64,000 nt of DNA from Pegoplata infirma. Lineage: Eukaryota > Arthropoda > Insecta > Diptera > Anthomyiidae. Both the position numbers and the translations under genes were made by a program. The notes beneath the pieces are model-generated. The model had not been told where the DNA came from. It was given only the letters and a program-made list of their open reading frames with translations, and did not search any database. Of this stretch, positions 22,029-33,625 are shown one piece after another; positions within the stretch are counted from its first letter, which is position 1; the number at the start of each line of letters is the position of its first letter. Where the stretch lies: positions 331,345,038-331,409,037 of the forward strand of contig OY992536.1 of NCBI GenBank assembly GCA_963921195.1, given 5' to 3'.

Positions 22029-23801
22029 CACAGTGGGAAAAAACACCAATCTGGCAGGAAAAAAATCATATCTTCTAAACTATTGGTCTGATCCGATAAC
22101 AATACTTGGAGATTTTATAGCTAAGGATATGAGCTTTTTGTATAATGAATAATAAGAAACTGTTTTTCGATACAGGGTGCCCCAAAAGGTGTTATATACG
22201 ACTACCTCAGGAGTATTTTTTTTTTGTACCTGTTAGCTGTGGAAAATTATGTTTAAAATAAGAATTTTACACTTTTTGAAACGTAAATGGGGTTATCAAA
22301 TATTGTAAGTGAAATCTGATAACATTTGGACATATACCCTACATCCAGCATATAACTAAAATAGGAGTCCTAGCACCTGATTGCATAAGCATATACGAAT
22401 TTTTAGTTAACCTTTTGTTAATGTATAGTGCCATTGCCTCTTCTGGTGTGTATTATGTCGGTGCTTCAGAGTGGTAAAATACGGTTATTTTCATCTTTGT
22501 AGCCCTTTTTGGAGTTTTTTTTAATTTCATCTAATAATTGGGCTGCATCTCTCTACCAGATTTGTACAGGCTTACTTTCGTAGCGACCAATAATTATTCC
22601 TTGATGTTATTTTGTACAAGATCCGAAACACGACTCCTCTTGGATTTTTTGTCGTTTCCAAAAAGGTCTTCAAAGGACGCCCTCGAGGTTGTGAAGGTCC
22701 TGGTTCTTCGTCTTCTACTAGAAAATCTATATTTTCATTCAACCATATATTGTAATGATTTTCAAAACTATATAAATTGCGAGAAACACTGGCCCATCTA
22801 CATTTAAATTTACTACATAAATCTCGCACACTAACAGTTAGTTTTTTATAGCTATCATTCTCGTTGCAGATGTTATTTCCAAGTTTGGACAAGATATAAT
22901 TGATAACTGTTGAGTTCCGATCAGAAGCACTGTCGCATTTACGCCAAACTTCAAATATCTCTCTCCGTTGAAATGACATGTCAAACAAATTTAAAAAAAC
23001 CAAAGAGTTTATTAACCAATTCAAATGATAGTATTAAATTTATTATTATTTATAACAATATTTTTATTAAGACTTTTTTCACCAACTGAATGCGACTAAA
23101 TCGGTTATTTAAAAATCATAAAATCAAAAATAATTTTAATTCAGCACGAACTTTTTTCAAGATTTTGACTCTCTACTATGTTAAAAACAAATTACTAACA
23201 ATCCCTCGCGATTCTCAACATATACGTGAGTCGCGTTCATCGCTGCCTAGGTTTAGAATTATAATTATTGAAAGACCAATATTACAAAAATAATTTTAAA
23301 AAATCGCTACGCAGGCCTACGCAGCTAATTTTTTGAATAGTAATACTTCATTATATTTAGAATAATCTATAATTAAAGATTAAGCAGCATCTGGCAGCGT
23401 TTTTTTTGTAGCTCCATAAGAATTTAAACAAGTGAAAAAAAACGTTGTTTATGTAATTCGTTACGGGGGAGCCTTCGCAAAACAGATAACGTATGGAAAT
23501 TTATACATAATATACCTAATAGCACCCTTTAAAAGAAATCAAACACTTGGTAGGTAACGGCTTACCCCTTCCGATACACGGCGATGACAAGTTTACTATT
23601 ATAAACAACTAACTGTGAGAGCCCAATAATTTGTCAACATTTGATAGTGTGTAATTCCCTAATGGGTTAACTAAACTTTAAGTTCTTAACGGATTAAAAC
23701 GCAGTCACTATCCCACTTTTAAATCGCATTATAACTTTGTTAAAATCTGTTAGTTATATTTTGAATTATTTCCCGCTAGATTGGCAATTTTTCCCACTGT
23801 G
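22029..23801. mobile_element. Decayed Transib-type DNA transposon
   Basis: The left end is CACAGTGGGAAAAAACACC and the right end is the inverse, CACAGTGGGAAAAATTGCC on the - strand. Matching extends over about 30 bp (CAATCTGGCAGGAAA against CAATCTAGCGGGAAA). It is flanked by a perfect 5-bp duplication ATACG at 22024-22028 and 23802-23806. A CAC..TG terminus with a 5-bp duplication is the signature of Transib, the superfamily related to RAG1. The first seven bases equal the V(D)J heptamer. After a 23-base spacer each end has an A-rich nonamer-like word (GAAAAAAAT left, GAAATAATT right). At 1.8 kb it is too short for a full transposase, and it carries a broken N-terminal remnant. Confidence 0.8.
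22594..22979 (-). pseudogene. Frameshifted N-terminal remnant of the Transib-borne ORF
   Basis: The - strand frame starts plausibly at ATG 22979 (MSFQRREIFEVWRKCD). It continues through a segment with LSVRD-like text, WASVSRNLYSFENHYNIWL and PGPSQPRGRP. At the GRP motif a one-base shift is needed to continue as SFEDLFGNDKKSKRSRVSDL and a short tail, ending at TAA 22594-22596. A GRP-x-SF-x(n)-SKRR-type motif recurs in uncharacterised insect and cnidarian transposase-like proteins, which I tentatively associate with Transib. The catalytic part is absent. Not functional. Confidence 0.6.
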
Positions 23802-24042
23802 ATACGTAGGTATAACCAAAGTAGTTTTTATCCTAATCAAAACATATAAAACGCAATTTTTGACAAATCACATTGTATTATCTGTACACCAGAAAAAATC
23901 GTGGGTATTCAATACTAAAAATTTAACTAATTTTAGTCCAAAAGGACCTAGTGCAAGAATTAGTAACCAATACTAAATTTTTTACTAATATTATTCAAAA
24001 CCAGTAAAAAATCCTAATTTTAGTACTTTGAAGATACTAAAA

Positions 24043-24247
24043 CAGTGGTCGGCAGAAAGAGGGAACATTTTTACATTTTTCTAAAACATAGATTCATCTA
24101 CCCGCTTTTTTAAATGCTACCATGACACCAAATAAAATATTTGTATTTTTTAATGCTCTCAGTTGTGAGTTTCGTTGACATTCGCGTTGTCTACGTGCAA
24201 ATAGCCAATTTCATTATGCACCTGGGTGCAATGGGTGCCGACCACTG
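24043..24247. mobile_element. Small hAT MITE (CAGTGGTCGGC ends)
   Basis: The ends CAGTGGTCGGCA and TGCCGACCACTG are perfect inverse repeats, flanked by a perfect 8-bp duplication TACTAAAA at 24035-24042 and 24248-24255. The length is 205 bp and there is no coding capacity. Confidence 0.85.
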
Positions 24248-24255
24248 TACTAAAA

Positions 24256-25969
24256 CTAGTAACTTATTAGTAGATTTGGGTACAAAATCACTTACTAAAA
24301 CTTTTACTGTAGAATGATTTGATTCAAAAGAATTAATTTCAACTGTTTGTTGAAAGAATTAACTAATTTTTTGTTTAATTCCTTGTTTAAATATAGAATT
24401 ACTTCACTTGATTCAAATCAACAAAGAATTAATCCACTTGATTCAAATCAAAAAAGAATTAATTCACTTGATTCAAATCAATTGATTCAAATCAATTAAA
24501 AAATTATTTTTGTTGCCTGGGTTATTCGCACGGCAATTTCATATAAAATCTTAATTTTCTTTTTAAGAAAAATTGTCACAACTCTGTCAATTGTCATCCG
24601 ATTTTTTTGGCATAAAGCTCATCGTATTCACAATTAAATTTTCTTTAGGTCTATTTATAATACTATAAATGTTGTTAAACAAACTATAGCAGAAAAAAAT
24701 CGATAAACTCAAAAAATTTTCAAAAAATAACAAAAAATTAGATATTGTTGAAAAAATCAATACATATCTTTCTTATATGTATAGACCAATTCACACACAT
24801 GAAGAGCCCTATCCTTCTTCTATCCAAAACAGTTAAAAAATTTAAAATCGGTTGAAAAATGTTTAAGTTACACGTGGTTTAGTGAGAAAAGTCCCAAAAA
24901 AACGTTTTTTGAAAATAACTTTAAAATTTGAGGGTGTCTGGCAAGTTTGATGGGCATTTCTGTGATCTTTTCGACGAGACCTTCAACCTTTACTACCTCA
25001 TTTTAAAAGTATATTCAATTTTGTGTTTTTTGTTGCACAGTGTTATTTTAAATCAGATTAAAGAAATTGAATTAGGGAATTAAATCTTCAAAGGTCTGAC
25101 TGTAATATGCTATAAAAATAAGACAACTGAAAAATTCGATTGGATATTTATTTTTTTGTGTGCTAATTTGTAAAATTTACTTCAATCCATAACTATAGTT
25201 ATATATATTTTCTACAATAAGAAATACAAATGGACATTAGGGTGTCCCACAAAAAAAAAAGTTGTCCGTGCTCAAGCATAATTTGAAATCTTATTTTTGG
25301 AAAAGGTTTTAAGGTCGCGCAAATCGATTTTTTGCTGAAAATCGACCTTGCCGACCGTTTTTTTTTTTAACTTTCTTTATAAAATCGTCAATAACCACGA
25401 GTTTTTTTCACTATTGAGGTAATATTTTTAAAGAAAAATGTCCAAACTTTATTTTTGTGGGCATAAACTATACGTGTTGGCAACACTTTTGCTCATTTGG
25501 GTACTCTACATTTGCTTTTTTCGTAAATTTTCCATAAATTTTGAAAATAACGCTCTGTAACTTTAAAAAATGTCTATGAAAGTTAAAAAAAGTAAAAATG
25601 GAGTTTGAAAGATAAATTAGTTCTTTATAATTTTGAAACAAAAATTTTTGAATTCGCTCTTACCGTTCGAGAGTAATACCATTTTAAAGTTTTCTACCCA
25701 TTGTATAAAACTAATAATAAAATAAAATATTGAATTTAAAAAAGATGTTGTCTTCCACTATTTAATATCTCAGGATAAAAACTTAATATGCGAAATAACT
25801 AGTATTTTAGCTCTCCTGAAAAGTAAGCTTTTTAGAGTTGGCATTTATTGAATATAGTTCGACGATATGTCTTGTTGAATATTTCTAGAAATACAAAATT
25901 TAAATTTTTAAAAAATCTTTAGCCGTTCAGGAGTTGTAGAGTGTCAAAGTTTTTCATTTACGTCTATAT
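24256..25969. other. Gene-free stretch
   Basis: It contains a short tandem of ATTCACTTGATTCAAATCA words (24400-24500) and a hAT-like left edge TAGGGTGTCCCACAAAAA at about 25239 without a visible partner. No coding frame is credible. Confidence 0.45.
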
Positions 25970-26090
25970 ATCAAGATTTCAGTCATTAACAAATGAAGTT
26001 AAGAACTTTTAATAAACTGCCGGAAACAGTTATAAAAAACGCCATCTAGTGAACAGTAAAAATAAGAAGCATATGCTGCATCTTTATTAT
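25970..26090 (+). repeat. Partial copy of the GCATACGCC dispersed repeat
   Basis: CTTTTAATAAACTGCCGGAA, CGCCATCTAGTGAACAGT and GCTGCATCTTTATTATATAT are shared with 53870-54240 (same orientation) and 31196-31515 (inverse). It ends exactly where the foldback element 26091-28123 begins, so the foldback interrupts it or shares its target. Confidence 0.7.
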
Positions 26091-28123
26091 ATATGGGGCA
26101 TTCCAAGCCAAATCACTCACTTTTAGACCCGACCCCTTTCGATTTATTTTTGGATATGTTTTAGTACTTACTAAATGCAACTTTGACACCAATTTTCAGC
26201 CTTTTATTCCAAGATGGTGTAAAGTAATCAATTTTTCAAAATGGCGATTTTCTCAATAAAATTAAAAAATTTAAATTTTTAATTAATTTTGACCATTAAA
26301 AAATATAGATATCTTAAAAAAAGTTGGACAACGTTTTGATCGTATTTAAATGTAGTTTTAGAAAAAAAATATGAAAAAAGTATTCGAAGTAACTATCACT
26401 TATTTTTTGACGTTTAAAAATTAAAATCGACTTTTTGAAAAAGTCCGAAACCTTCGATTTTTTTGTAAAAAACTATAAAAATTTTACTCTTAATTACGCA
26501 ACTTTTAAGCCATAATTCGAGATGTGATCGCAATTCTTTCTTTTTTTTAATTTTTAAAATTGCACCTTTTATTTTTTGGCTCTTATTTATTTTATATGGT
26601 GCTCCAAAAAAATAAAATTGGTAGATACTGACCCTAACTTAGCCAAAGTATATTCATTTGGAGGTAAAAATACGTCTCACAAAAATTAAGGACGATCGGA
26701 CATGGGTAAGGCATACAACATGGTCCTTGAAATTTAAAAAACGGATTACAAGGAAAAATATGATTTTTTTTCTGTTTCGCAATTTTTTTGGTATTTTGAA
26801 TTAAGTTTAAATTCAATTGGTTACAGAACTATAATATGGAGTAAAATACCTTTCTTATAAGGTACTAAAACCTGAAATCGGTTGAAAATCAGACAAGTTA
26901 TTACAACTTCCCCAGGCATCTAACGTGTGTCACACCACTTGATTAATGAATTCGAGTCCCATTTTTTAAAGTTATTGAAATTAACTACTTTAATAACATT
27001 TTTTTATTATTCATGTTTCAGTGTAATATTTTTTTTGTTTTTCCAAATTTGAAAATAAAAAACAAATAAAAATTTTAAAATGGAGATTTCAAAATAGTGT
27101 TGAAAAATGGAGGCATTTTTAGCATTAATTTAAACCATGTTAGCAAAACACGATATCAAAAATACTTGTCATCTAATAACATTTGAACTTGAAGAATAAA
27201 AAAATGTTATTACAGTAGAAAATTTCAATAAATTTCAAAAATCGGATTGTATTGCTTAATCAAGTGGTCTGCCACACAATAGATGACTGGGGAAGTTGTA
27301 ATAACTTGACTGATTTTCAACCGATTTTAGGTTTTAGTACCTTATTAGAAAGGGATTTTACTCTTTATTATAATTATGTAACCACTTGAATTAAAACTTA
27401 ACTTAAATTACCAATAAAATTGCGAAAACAGAAAAAAAATCTTATTTTTCCTTGTAATCCATGTTTTAAACTTCAAGGCCCATGCTGAACGTCTTACCCA
27501 TGTCCAATTGTCCTTAATTTTTGTGAGACGTATTTTTACCTCCAAATGAATATACTTTGGCTAAGTTAGGGTCAGTATCTACCAATTTTATTTTTTTTGA
27601 GCACCATATAAAATAAATCAGAGTCAAAAAATAAAAGGTGCAATATTAAAAATTTGAAAAAAAAAATAGAAAGAATTGTGATCACATCTCGAATTATGGC
27701 TTAAAAGTTGCGTTATTTAGAGTAGAATTTTTAGACTTCTTTAAAAAAAAATCGAAGGTTTCGGACTTTTTCAAAAAGTCGATTTTAATTTTTAAATGTT
27801 AGAAAATAAGTGATAATTACATCGAATAATTTTTTAATATTTTTTTCTAAAACTACATTTAAATACCAACAAAACGTTGTCCAACTTTTTTTAAGATATC
27901 TATATTTTTAATTGGTCAAAATTAATTGAATATTTAATTTTTTTTATTTTTTTTTGAAAAATCGACATTTTGAAAAATTGATTACTCAACACCATCTTGG
28001 AATAAAAGGCTGAAAATTGGTGTCCAAGTTGCATTTAATAAGTACTAAAACATATCCAAAAATAAAATAAATCGAAAGGGGTCGGGTCTAAAAGTGAGTG
28101 ATTTGGCCTGGAATGCCCCATAT
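26091..28123. mobile_element. Large foldback element with arms of about 860 bp
   Basis: The left arm (26091 to about 26960) starts ATATGGGGCATTCCAAGCC. The right arm (about 27240 to 28123) ends GGAATGCCCCATAT. The arms pair along their length, for example CACTCACTTTTAGACCCGAC, CCAAGATGGTGTAAAGTAAT and TTCAACCGATTT on opposite strands. A loop of about 280 bp separates them. No transposase is encoded. Interrupted relatives are at 17483-18260 (plus 12845-12902) and 55740-55842 plus 57549-57840. Transcription would yield a very long double-stranded RNA. Confidence 0.85.
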
Positions 28124-28401
28124 GTATGTCTGTTTTACTGCATTGCCAGCGCTGGCAACAAGATTCTGAATACCTCTAATTATTTTTTTTAACTTTTGTG
28201 TACGGAGCTTAAAAAAACTTCCGAAAACAAATTTTGGAACTTGAGAAAAACGGTTAGCAAAATTCAAAAAAGGTTTAGTTATTTTGTTTTTGCTTTACCA
28301 ACATATTTTTATTTTTTAACCACAAAACAGGGATGAAATATGACAATTTCGTTTTGGTATCAAAAATGATTTTAAATTGTACTTTTCTGACCCTCAATGT
28401 A

Positions 28402-29525
28402 CACTGAGGGAAAAAAGCATATTTAAATCAAACATTTTCGTTTTTAATTTAAAAATGCTACATTATTTTCCAAAAATTTTATTATTTATATTGAAATATG
28501 TTGATTTAAAAATAAATATTTTTGTTTTGAAGTTGTTAACCTCTTAATTTAAAAGTTAATAATCTCGTATTTATTATGCTGTCGTAAAAGCTCGTTACAA
28601 ATTTGAGTTATTGCCAATTCAAATTTTCATTCTAAAAACTATATTGTTTCATTTTCAATTTGATGTCAAACAATTTTTATTTTAGTTGTGAATTGACATT
28701 TCAAAATCATATGTCAAATTTTAAGATGAAAACATTTTTAATTTGAACATGTTCATTATAAAAAAAAAATATTGCGTCATTTCTTACTTTTTGCTAAAAA
28801 AAATGGAAATTTTTGTTGAAAAAAGGAATAGTCCCTAAGATATAATGAATTATATCTGTAAAAAATTAAATTTATGTTAAATATCTATAAGCGATAGTAA
28901 GTTTCAAACTTCAATATGTTTTTTTTTGTTAACTTGATTGTGTTATTCTTTGGTTAAAGGGATTCTCTGGTTTAAAGGCGTTGTCGTGGAAAAAATAATT
29001 GACGAGAATTATAAAATGGACTTTAAAATTCAATTCCCGGAAAGGAAATTAATAAAATAATTAAGTTTAATCAAGTTAAGTATAATGTGCAATTTTTAAG
29101 TAATTTAAGTTTTTAACACAGTCAATATAGTCTGATAACAGAGTTTATCATTTTACCAGGCTACATAGACGGTTTCAGATAAAAAATATCAGAAATCTTC
29201 TACAAAACTGCATACTATTTCTTTATTATTTTAAATAAATTGTTTAATATTAAAATTAAAAAAAAAAATGTTTTAATAAATAAAATAAAATGGTAGGGAA
29301 CAACATAAAAACACAAATTTATCAACCTTAAATCAATAATTTCTCAACTTTAAATTGAAAATGAAACAACTTTGATTTTAAAACGTTAGTTTTTATTCGC
29401 CCATTTTAAAAATAAAAATAAACATTCTCAAATTAAGCAAAAACAAAGTTTGTTGACTTTTGTCACTGTTTTCTTTTTAATTTGAGATTGTTTCTGCTTG
29501 ATTTGAAATTTTTTTTTTCTTAGTG
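28402..29525. mobile_element. MITE, CACTGAGGGAAAAAA / CACTAAGAAAAAAA ends
   Basis: It begins CACTGAGGGAAAAAAGC and ends TTTTTTTTTCTTAGTG, flanked by TA at 28400-28401 and 29526-29527. Subterminal AAATCAAAC/AAATCAAGC words occur at each end and interior TTTAAATTGAAAATGAAAC words repeat in inverse orientation. It has no coding capacity. Confidence 0.65.
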
Positions 29526-30120
29526 TACTTTTTTTTTATTAAAAACAACAAAAAATAGTAATTAAAAACGAAGCCGGTACTAAAAATTCATGAATGTGTA
29601 TTAAAATTATAAAATGCATTCAAAATATTTTGTAAGTAAATTCAACTGAAAAAACGTTTAAAACAATCGTTTTTCCTTTTAAAAAACGGACTACTTATAT
29701 TTCATTTGAAACAACATACTTTTTCAGTTATTTTTAAACGTTAATAAATGAGTAGACATTCCGTAAAAACAAATGATATCTCAGTTATTTTAACTGTTTA
29801 CAATTTTTTATTTTATGGAGTAAAAATATTTTTTTTTGAATAACAAACTACAAAAACCGTACTTCTGTAAAATTATGTGGTATAATCAGTCACAAATAAT
29901 TTAACTGATAAAAATATTATTCCGTAAATTTTGTAGTTTGTAGTTTATTGTTTTAACGACTGTAAAAATCATTCAATATTTTATTTTTTTTTGAAAAACA
30001 AACGATAAAACGTTTAGAACAACTTTAACTAAAAACTTTTTGAATAACCGTAAATAGTTACTGTAAAACTTTTCTAGGTGTTAGATTTTACAGTTGTTTC
30101 GGGAAAAACTAATTGAATAA

Positions 30121-30440
30121 ACAAAACACGCCTCGGCCAAACCAAATTTTACCACAAGTTGCACTGTTATATGAATCTCCTGAATATGAATCTCGGTTGC
30201 CCCACTACTAAGTACATTTCGACGAAAATCAAAATTTTTGGCAGAGCCGTTTTTGAAAAAATAACGGTAAAACGTTAAAAAATTTACATTTTAAGCTTAT
30301 CTCGAAAACAAAAGAGAGATATGAAATAAATATTTAAGACACAAATTATTCCTCGGGGCTCCCCAGAGTCATAATCAAGAAAGACATTTACAGTGTTCGC
30401 AACATGAGGTTAAAATTATTTTGGCCGGGGCGTGAAAAGT
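30121..30440. repeat. Inverted-repeat MITE-like element
   Basis: AAACACGCCTCGGCCAAA on the left is mirrored by the right side, where the - strand reads TTTTCACGCCCCGGCCAAA. The subterminal words AATTTTACCACAAGTTGC and AATTTTAACCTCATGTTGC also match. The target duplication is unclear. Confidence 0.5.
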
Positions 30441-30459
30441 CAGCTGTTATTCATTAGAC

Positions 30460-30795
30460 CAATGGTTCCCAACCTTTTTTACTCCACGCCCCACTTTTAA
30501 GGTAAAAAATTGTCTTCTCCCCCCTACACTAAGGAAAAATTTGTTTGTTTTTCTAATTTTTGTATCTAATGAAAAATTACTACTTGTTTAGCAAAGTTTT
30601 TGTAAAATAAGCATTTAAATTAAGTTTTTAGTAAAAATGTTAAGAAATTAACAAGATTTTTGTAGTTAATTTTGCAAAAAAAATAGTTTTTGTAGTTAAT
30701 TTGACTAAAAAAAATCTTGAAAATTTGCTCGTTGCCCCCCTGGAACCTTCAAATTGCCCCCCAGTGGGGCGAGAATCAAAGGTTGGGAACCATTG
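30460..30795. mobile_element. hAT MITE (CAATGGTTCCCAACCTTT ends)
   Basis: CAATGGTTCCCAACCTTT is inversely repeated as AAAGGTTGGGAACCATTG. The flanking octamers CATTAGAC and CATTAGAT agree at 7 of 8 positions. CCCC-rich subterminal segments lie inside both ends. The end form is Charlie-like and related in style, though not in sequence, to 6216-7049. Confidence 0.85.
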
Positions 30796-31195
30796 CATTA
30801 GATCATACATTAACATAAATGAAAATATTTGAAATTTAAAAAAGTTTCTCCACGAATAACCATATTTCAATTAGCAAGAAAAAAAATTTCAATAAAAATA
30901 TTAATTAAAATTCGTTTAATTTTGAAAATGTATCAAATGAGTCACGGGCGTATCAACGTATTTTTCAACATTAAATAGTATCAAAAAAAGTACATTTGTA
31001 TCAACAATTCCATCCCTGCCACAAAATAGAAATATATATAAAGAGATTTGGTAAAATATAGTTTGAATTTAAGTTTCCAAAATGGGGATGGTCTCAAAAT
31101 TTTCTGGCAGCACTATGATATGCATACATTTTCGCTTATGTGAGCGGTTGTTGTCCTTGATATCTTAATTTCGCCTTAGTAGTGATATCAACCTT

Positions 31196-31515
31196 AAACA
31201 ACTGAAACCAAAGACATATATAATAAAGATGCAGCAAATGCTTCTTCTTTTTACTGTTCACTAGATGGCGTTTTTTATAACTGTTTCCGGCAGTTTATTA
31301 AAAGTTCTTAATTTAATTTGTTAATGACTGAAATCTTGATTACCACATAAAAATCTATAAAGCAAATAATAACAAATCGGTTTTGTCCTTCTTTGGTTTT
31401 TATTTGTTTATTTTTCTAATAATAATTATATTTTTCTTCTCTTCCGTTTCCGGAATTTACTGGAAAAATAAGCATACGCCCTCTATATTTACAATGCGCA
31501 TACAACCTCTAGGGG
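31196..31515 (-). repeat. Copy of the GCATACGCC dispersed repeat (inverse)
   Basis: It matches the - strand of about 53916-54236: GCAAATGCTTCTTCTTTTTA, CTAGATGGCGTTTTTTATAA, TTTCCGGAATTTACTGG, GCATACGCCCTCTATATTTA. A second short copy of the GCATACGCC segment follows at 31520-31570. The family is unknown and no ends are resolved. Confidence 0.7.
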
Positions 31516-31753
31516 TCTGGAAAAAATAAGCATACGCCCTCTATATTTACAATGCGCATACAACCTCTAGCAAAAATATATAATAATAAGATATTTCAAT
31601 TTTTTGCCAAAATAATGCACTAGATAGAGTTAGTGTTTTTTAACGACCTCAAGAAAACTCGAATAACGACCTCAAGAAAACTCGAAAAAATTGAATTCCA
31701 CAAAAAACGAAATCCAAAAGGTTTCTCTCTCAAAAATAAATGACAAGCAATGA

Positions 31754-31880
31754 GTGTCTCTTCACAATACAGCAGCAAACAGCAGACAGCAAAATTTTTA
31801 CATGTATAAAGACAACAAAATATATGTAAAAATTTTGCTGTCTGCTGCTTGCTGTTTGCTGCTGTATTGTGAAGAGACAC
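31754..31880. ncRNA. CAG/CTG-rich perfect hairpin (possible hairpin RNA or MITE)
   Basis: The left arm (GTGTCTCTTCACAATACAGC, then AGCAAACAGCAG, then CAAAATTTTTACAT) is mirrored exactly by the right arm except for a 7-base insertion. The arms are about 50 bp and the loop about 20 bases. A TGACAAG word precedes (31741-31747) and follows (31881-31887) the hairpin and could be an insertion duplication. The size and pairing resemble a long pre-miRNA or hairpin RNA, but a small terminal-repeat transposon is equally possible. No expression evidence is available. Confidence 0.6.
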
Positions 31881-31887
31881 TGACAAG

Positions 31888-32825
31888 AATTATATTTTTT
31901 TGTTGAAATGTAAATAAACAAACTTGGTGTGAAAAATTATAAAAAAAAATAAATATATAAATAAATAATAAAAAAAAATATAATGAACGGAAATATAAAT
32001 TTGTTAATTAAAGTGTTTGTGCGAAAATTAAGTTAAAGTTCTACGTTTACTTCATATTCGATTGGAAATAAAGGCGTGGTACTTGGAACATTTCAACAAA
32101 TTTTCACATTCTGGAGTTTTAAGTAAAGTCCAACAACCTGAACATGAGCATCAACAAAATACTTCCATAAGTCATGTCCAAACGGTCGGTGTAAACTATT
32201 TGCACAAATTAATGGTGCACAACAAAGTGTCGCAAGTCAAACGTGAAAATGGTATGGGTGCAGATACATAAGAAGATGGGGCAAAGCAGGAGACAAGATG
32301 TAGAATAAATAAATGAACACAATGGAGTAGAAGAGCCAGAAACAATAAAATCTGATGAAACAGAAATAAAGAAGACTTCATAAATGTACAAAATCTACAA
32401 CTGCGTGTACAACCACTACTTCTGTACCATTCAAAATACGTGTGCCTTTATTTTTCCTGCTATACAAAATAAAATCAATTACATAAAGATCGGCGGGTGA
32501 CACCAGGGAGTCTTCCCTTGGTAAGTTATTATGCATTAAAAAAAATATATAAAAAAACTAATTTCAGTTTGTTATCCCCTTATTTACAGCCTCTTGATTC
32601 GTTCCAGAAAAATAAAATTTCCGTAGTCTGCAAGACAATAGTTTAAATTTATCCAGAAGGAAATGGCGCCTGTCTGGAGCAGTATAAAGAAGCAAATTTG
32701 ATATGGAATTTGAAAGCAGAATCGTAATGAAAATATAAAAACTGAATTTACATATGTATTACATATTAATATTTTATTCATTTAAAAATTAGTACACATC
32801 AAAATATTAAATTATAGTTATTTTT
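31888..32825. other. Gene-free stretch with weak open frames
   Basis: A 69-codon + strand frame (32062-32271) and overlapping - strand frames have no recognisable domain. The segment 32437-32530 is a fragment of the repeat described at 1491-2765 (GGGTGACACCAGGG). I call no gene here. Confidence 0.4.
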
Positions 32826-32831
32826 TTTATT
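32826..32831 (-). terminator. Candidate polyadenylation signal (AATAAA) after the micropeptide exon
   Basis: AATAAA on the - strand lies about 170 bases after the stop codon at 33000-33002. In AT-rich DNA this hexamer is common, so it is only supportive. Confidence 0.35.
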
Positions 32832-32999
32832 ATTAAAGTCATTTTTAAATCTGATATTGAAAAAAATTATAAATTGAACAATACAATTCTTTACAAAATG
32901 TGTAAATAAATATAGTATTTAATACGGGTATAACTTTAAAATTTTTATAATAAATAAAGTACAACAATTGGTGCTTAAAAATGTTCCTTAATACTTCTT

Positions 33000-33075
33000 T
33001 TATTCCACGATGCAGAGGATAGTAGTGATACCAAATAAAACAAGGACCTTGATGAAAATTTCCAAGTAGTATTTC
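33000..33075 (-). CDS. Candidate micropeptide exon with splice-created start codon
   Basis: On the - strand a strong acceptor (pyrimidine-rich tract, then GATCTCAG, AG at 33076-33077) precedes the exon, which begins GAAATACTAC. If the upstream exon ends in AT, the junction makes ATG, and the frame runs 25 codons to TAA at 33000-33002. The peptide begins MKYYLEIFIK, continues as a hydrophobic stretch (VLVLFGITTIL) and ends CIVE. Charges sit at residues 2, 6 and 10, followed by one likely membrane-spanning helix. Codons favour C or G in third position (ATC four times, TTC, TAC twice, AAG, GTC, CTC, GTG), unlike the AT-rich surroundings. Size and layout recall sarcolamban-type membrane micropeptides, but I see no sequence match. 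Function unknown. Alternatively it is a terminal exon of a longer unseen protein. Confidence 0.5.
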
Positions 33076-33625
33076 CTGAGATCAAAAGAAAAAAAGAAAA
33101 TATAAATTAGTTGAAATTATAATTGTTGATATAAGGAGTTGTGCCCGTAGTGACTTGATTTTTTTTAATGCTCAATTAAATTTAATGTTTAAATATATTT
33201 AATTTGCTTTCATATAAACTCAATAATGGGGGCACAACTCTATTGGATGAATAGTAAACTTAAATTCCTTAAAATTAAAATAAATTCGAATTAATAAAAA
33301 GATTTTGTTAAAGCAAAAAATTATTTTTGTTAATGAATAAGAAAAGGTTTTTAAAAACCAATCAATTCCACCATTTTCATTTATATCCATATCTCACAAA
33401 GTGAGACATGTAGATTTTTTTTAAATAGCAAATTTGAATTTCTGATTAAATTAAACAAAAAATACAATGTCCATCCTAGTCTTGATCGCAGTACTTTGAA
33501 GTTGGAAAATATCGTCATCATGGTTATACAACTAAGTTTTCATCCGAATGTCACTGTAAAATACAACATAATAAAAAAAAGTTAACAGAATTTGTTGTAA
33601 AGTAATACGAGTAGAGTATATACAT

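Noticed and set aside
32062..32271. 69-codon + strand frame
   Set aside because: No domain, no splice or promoter context, and no second copy. Too short to separate from chance.
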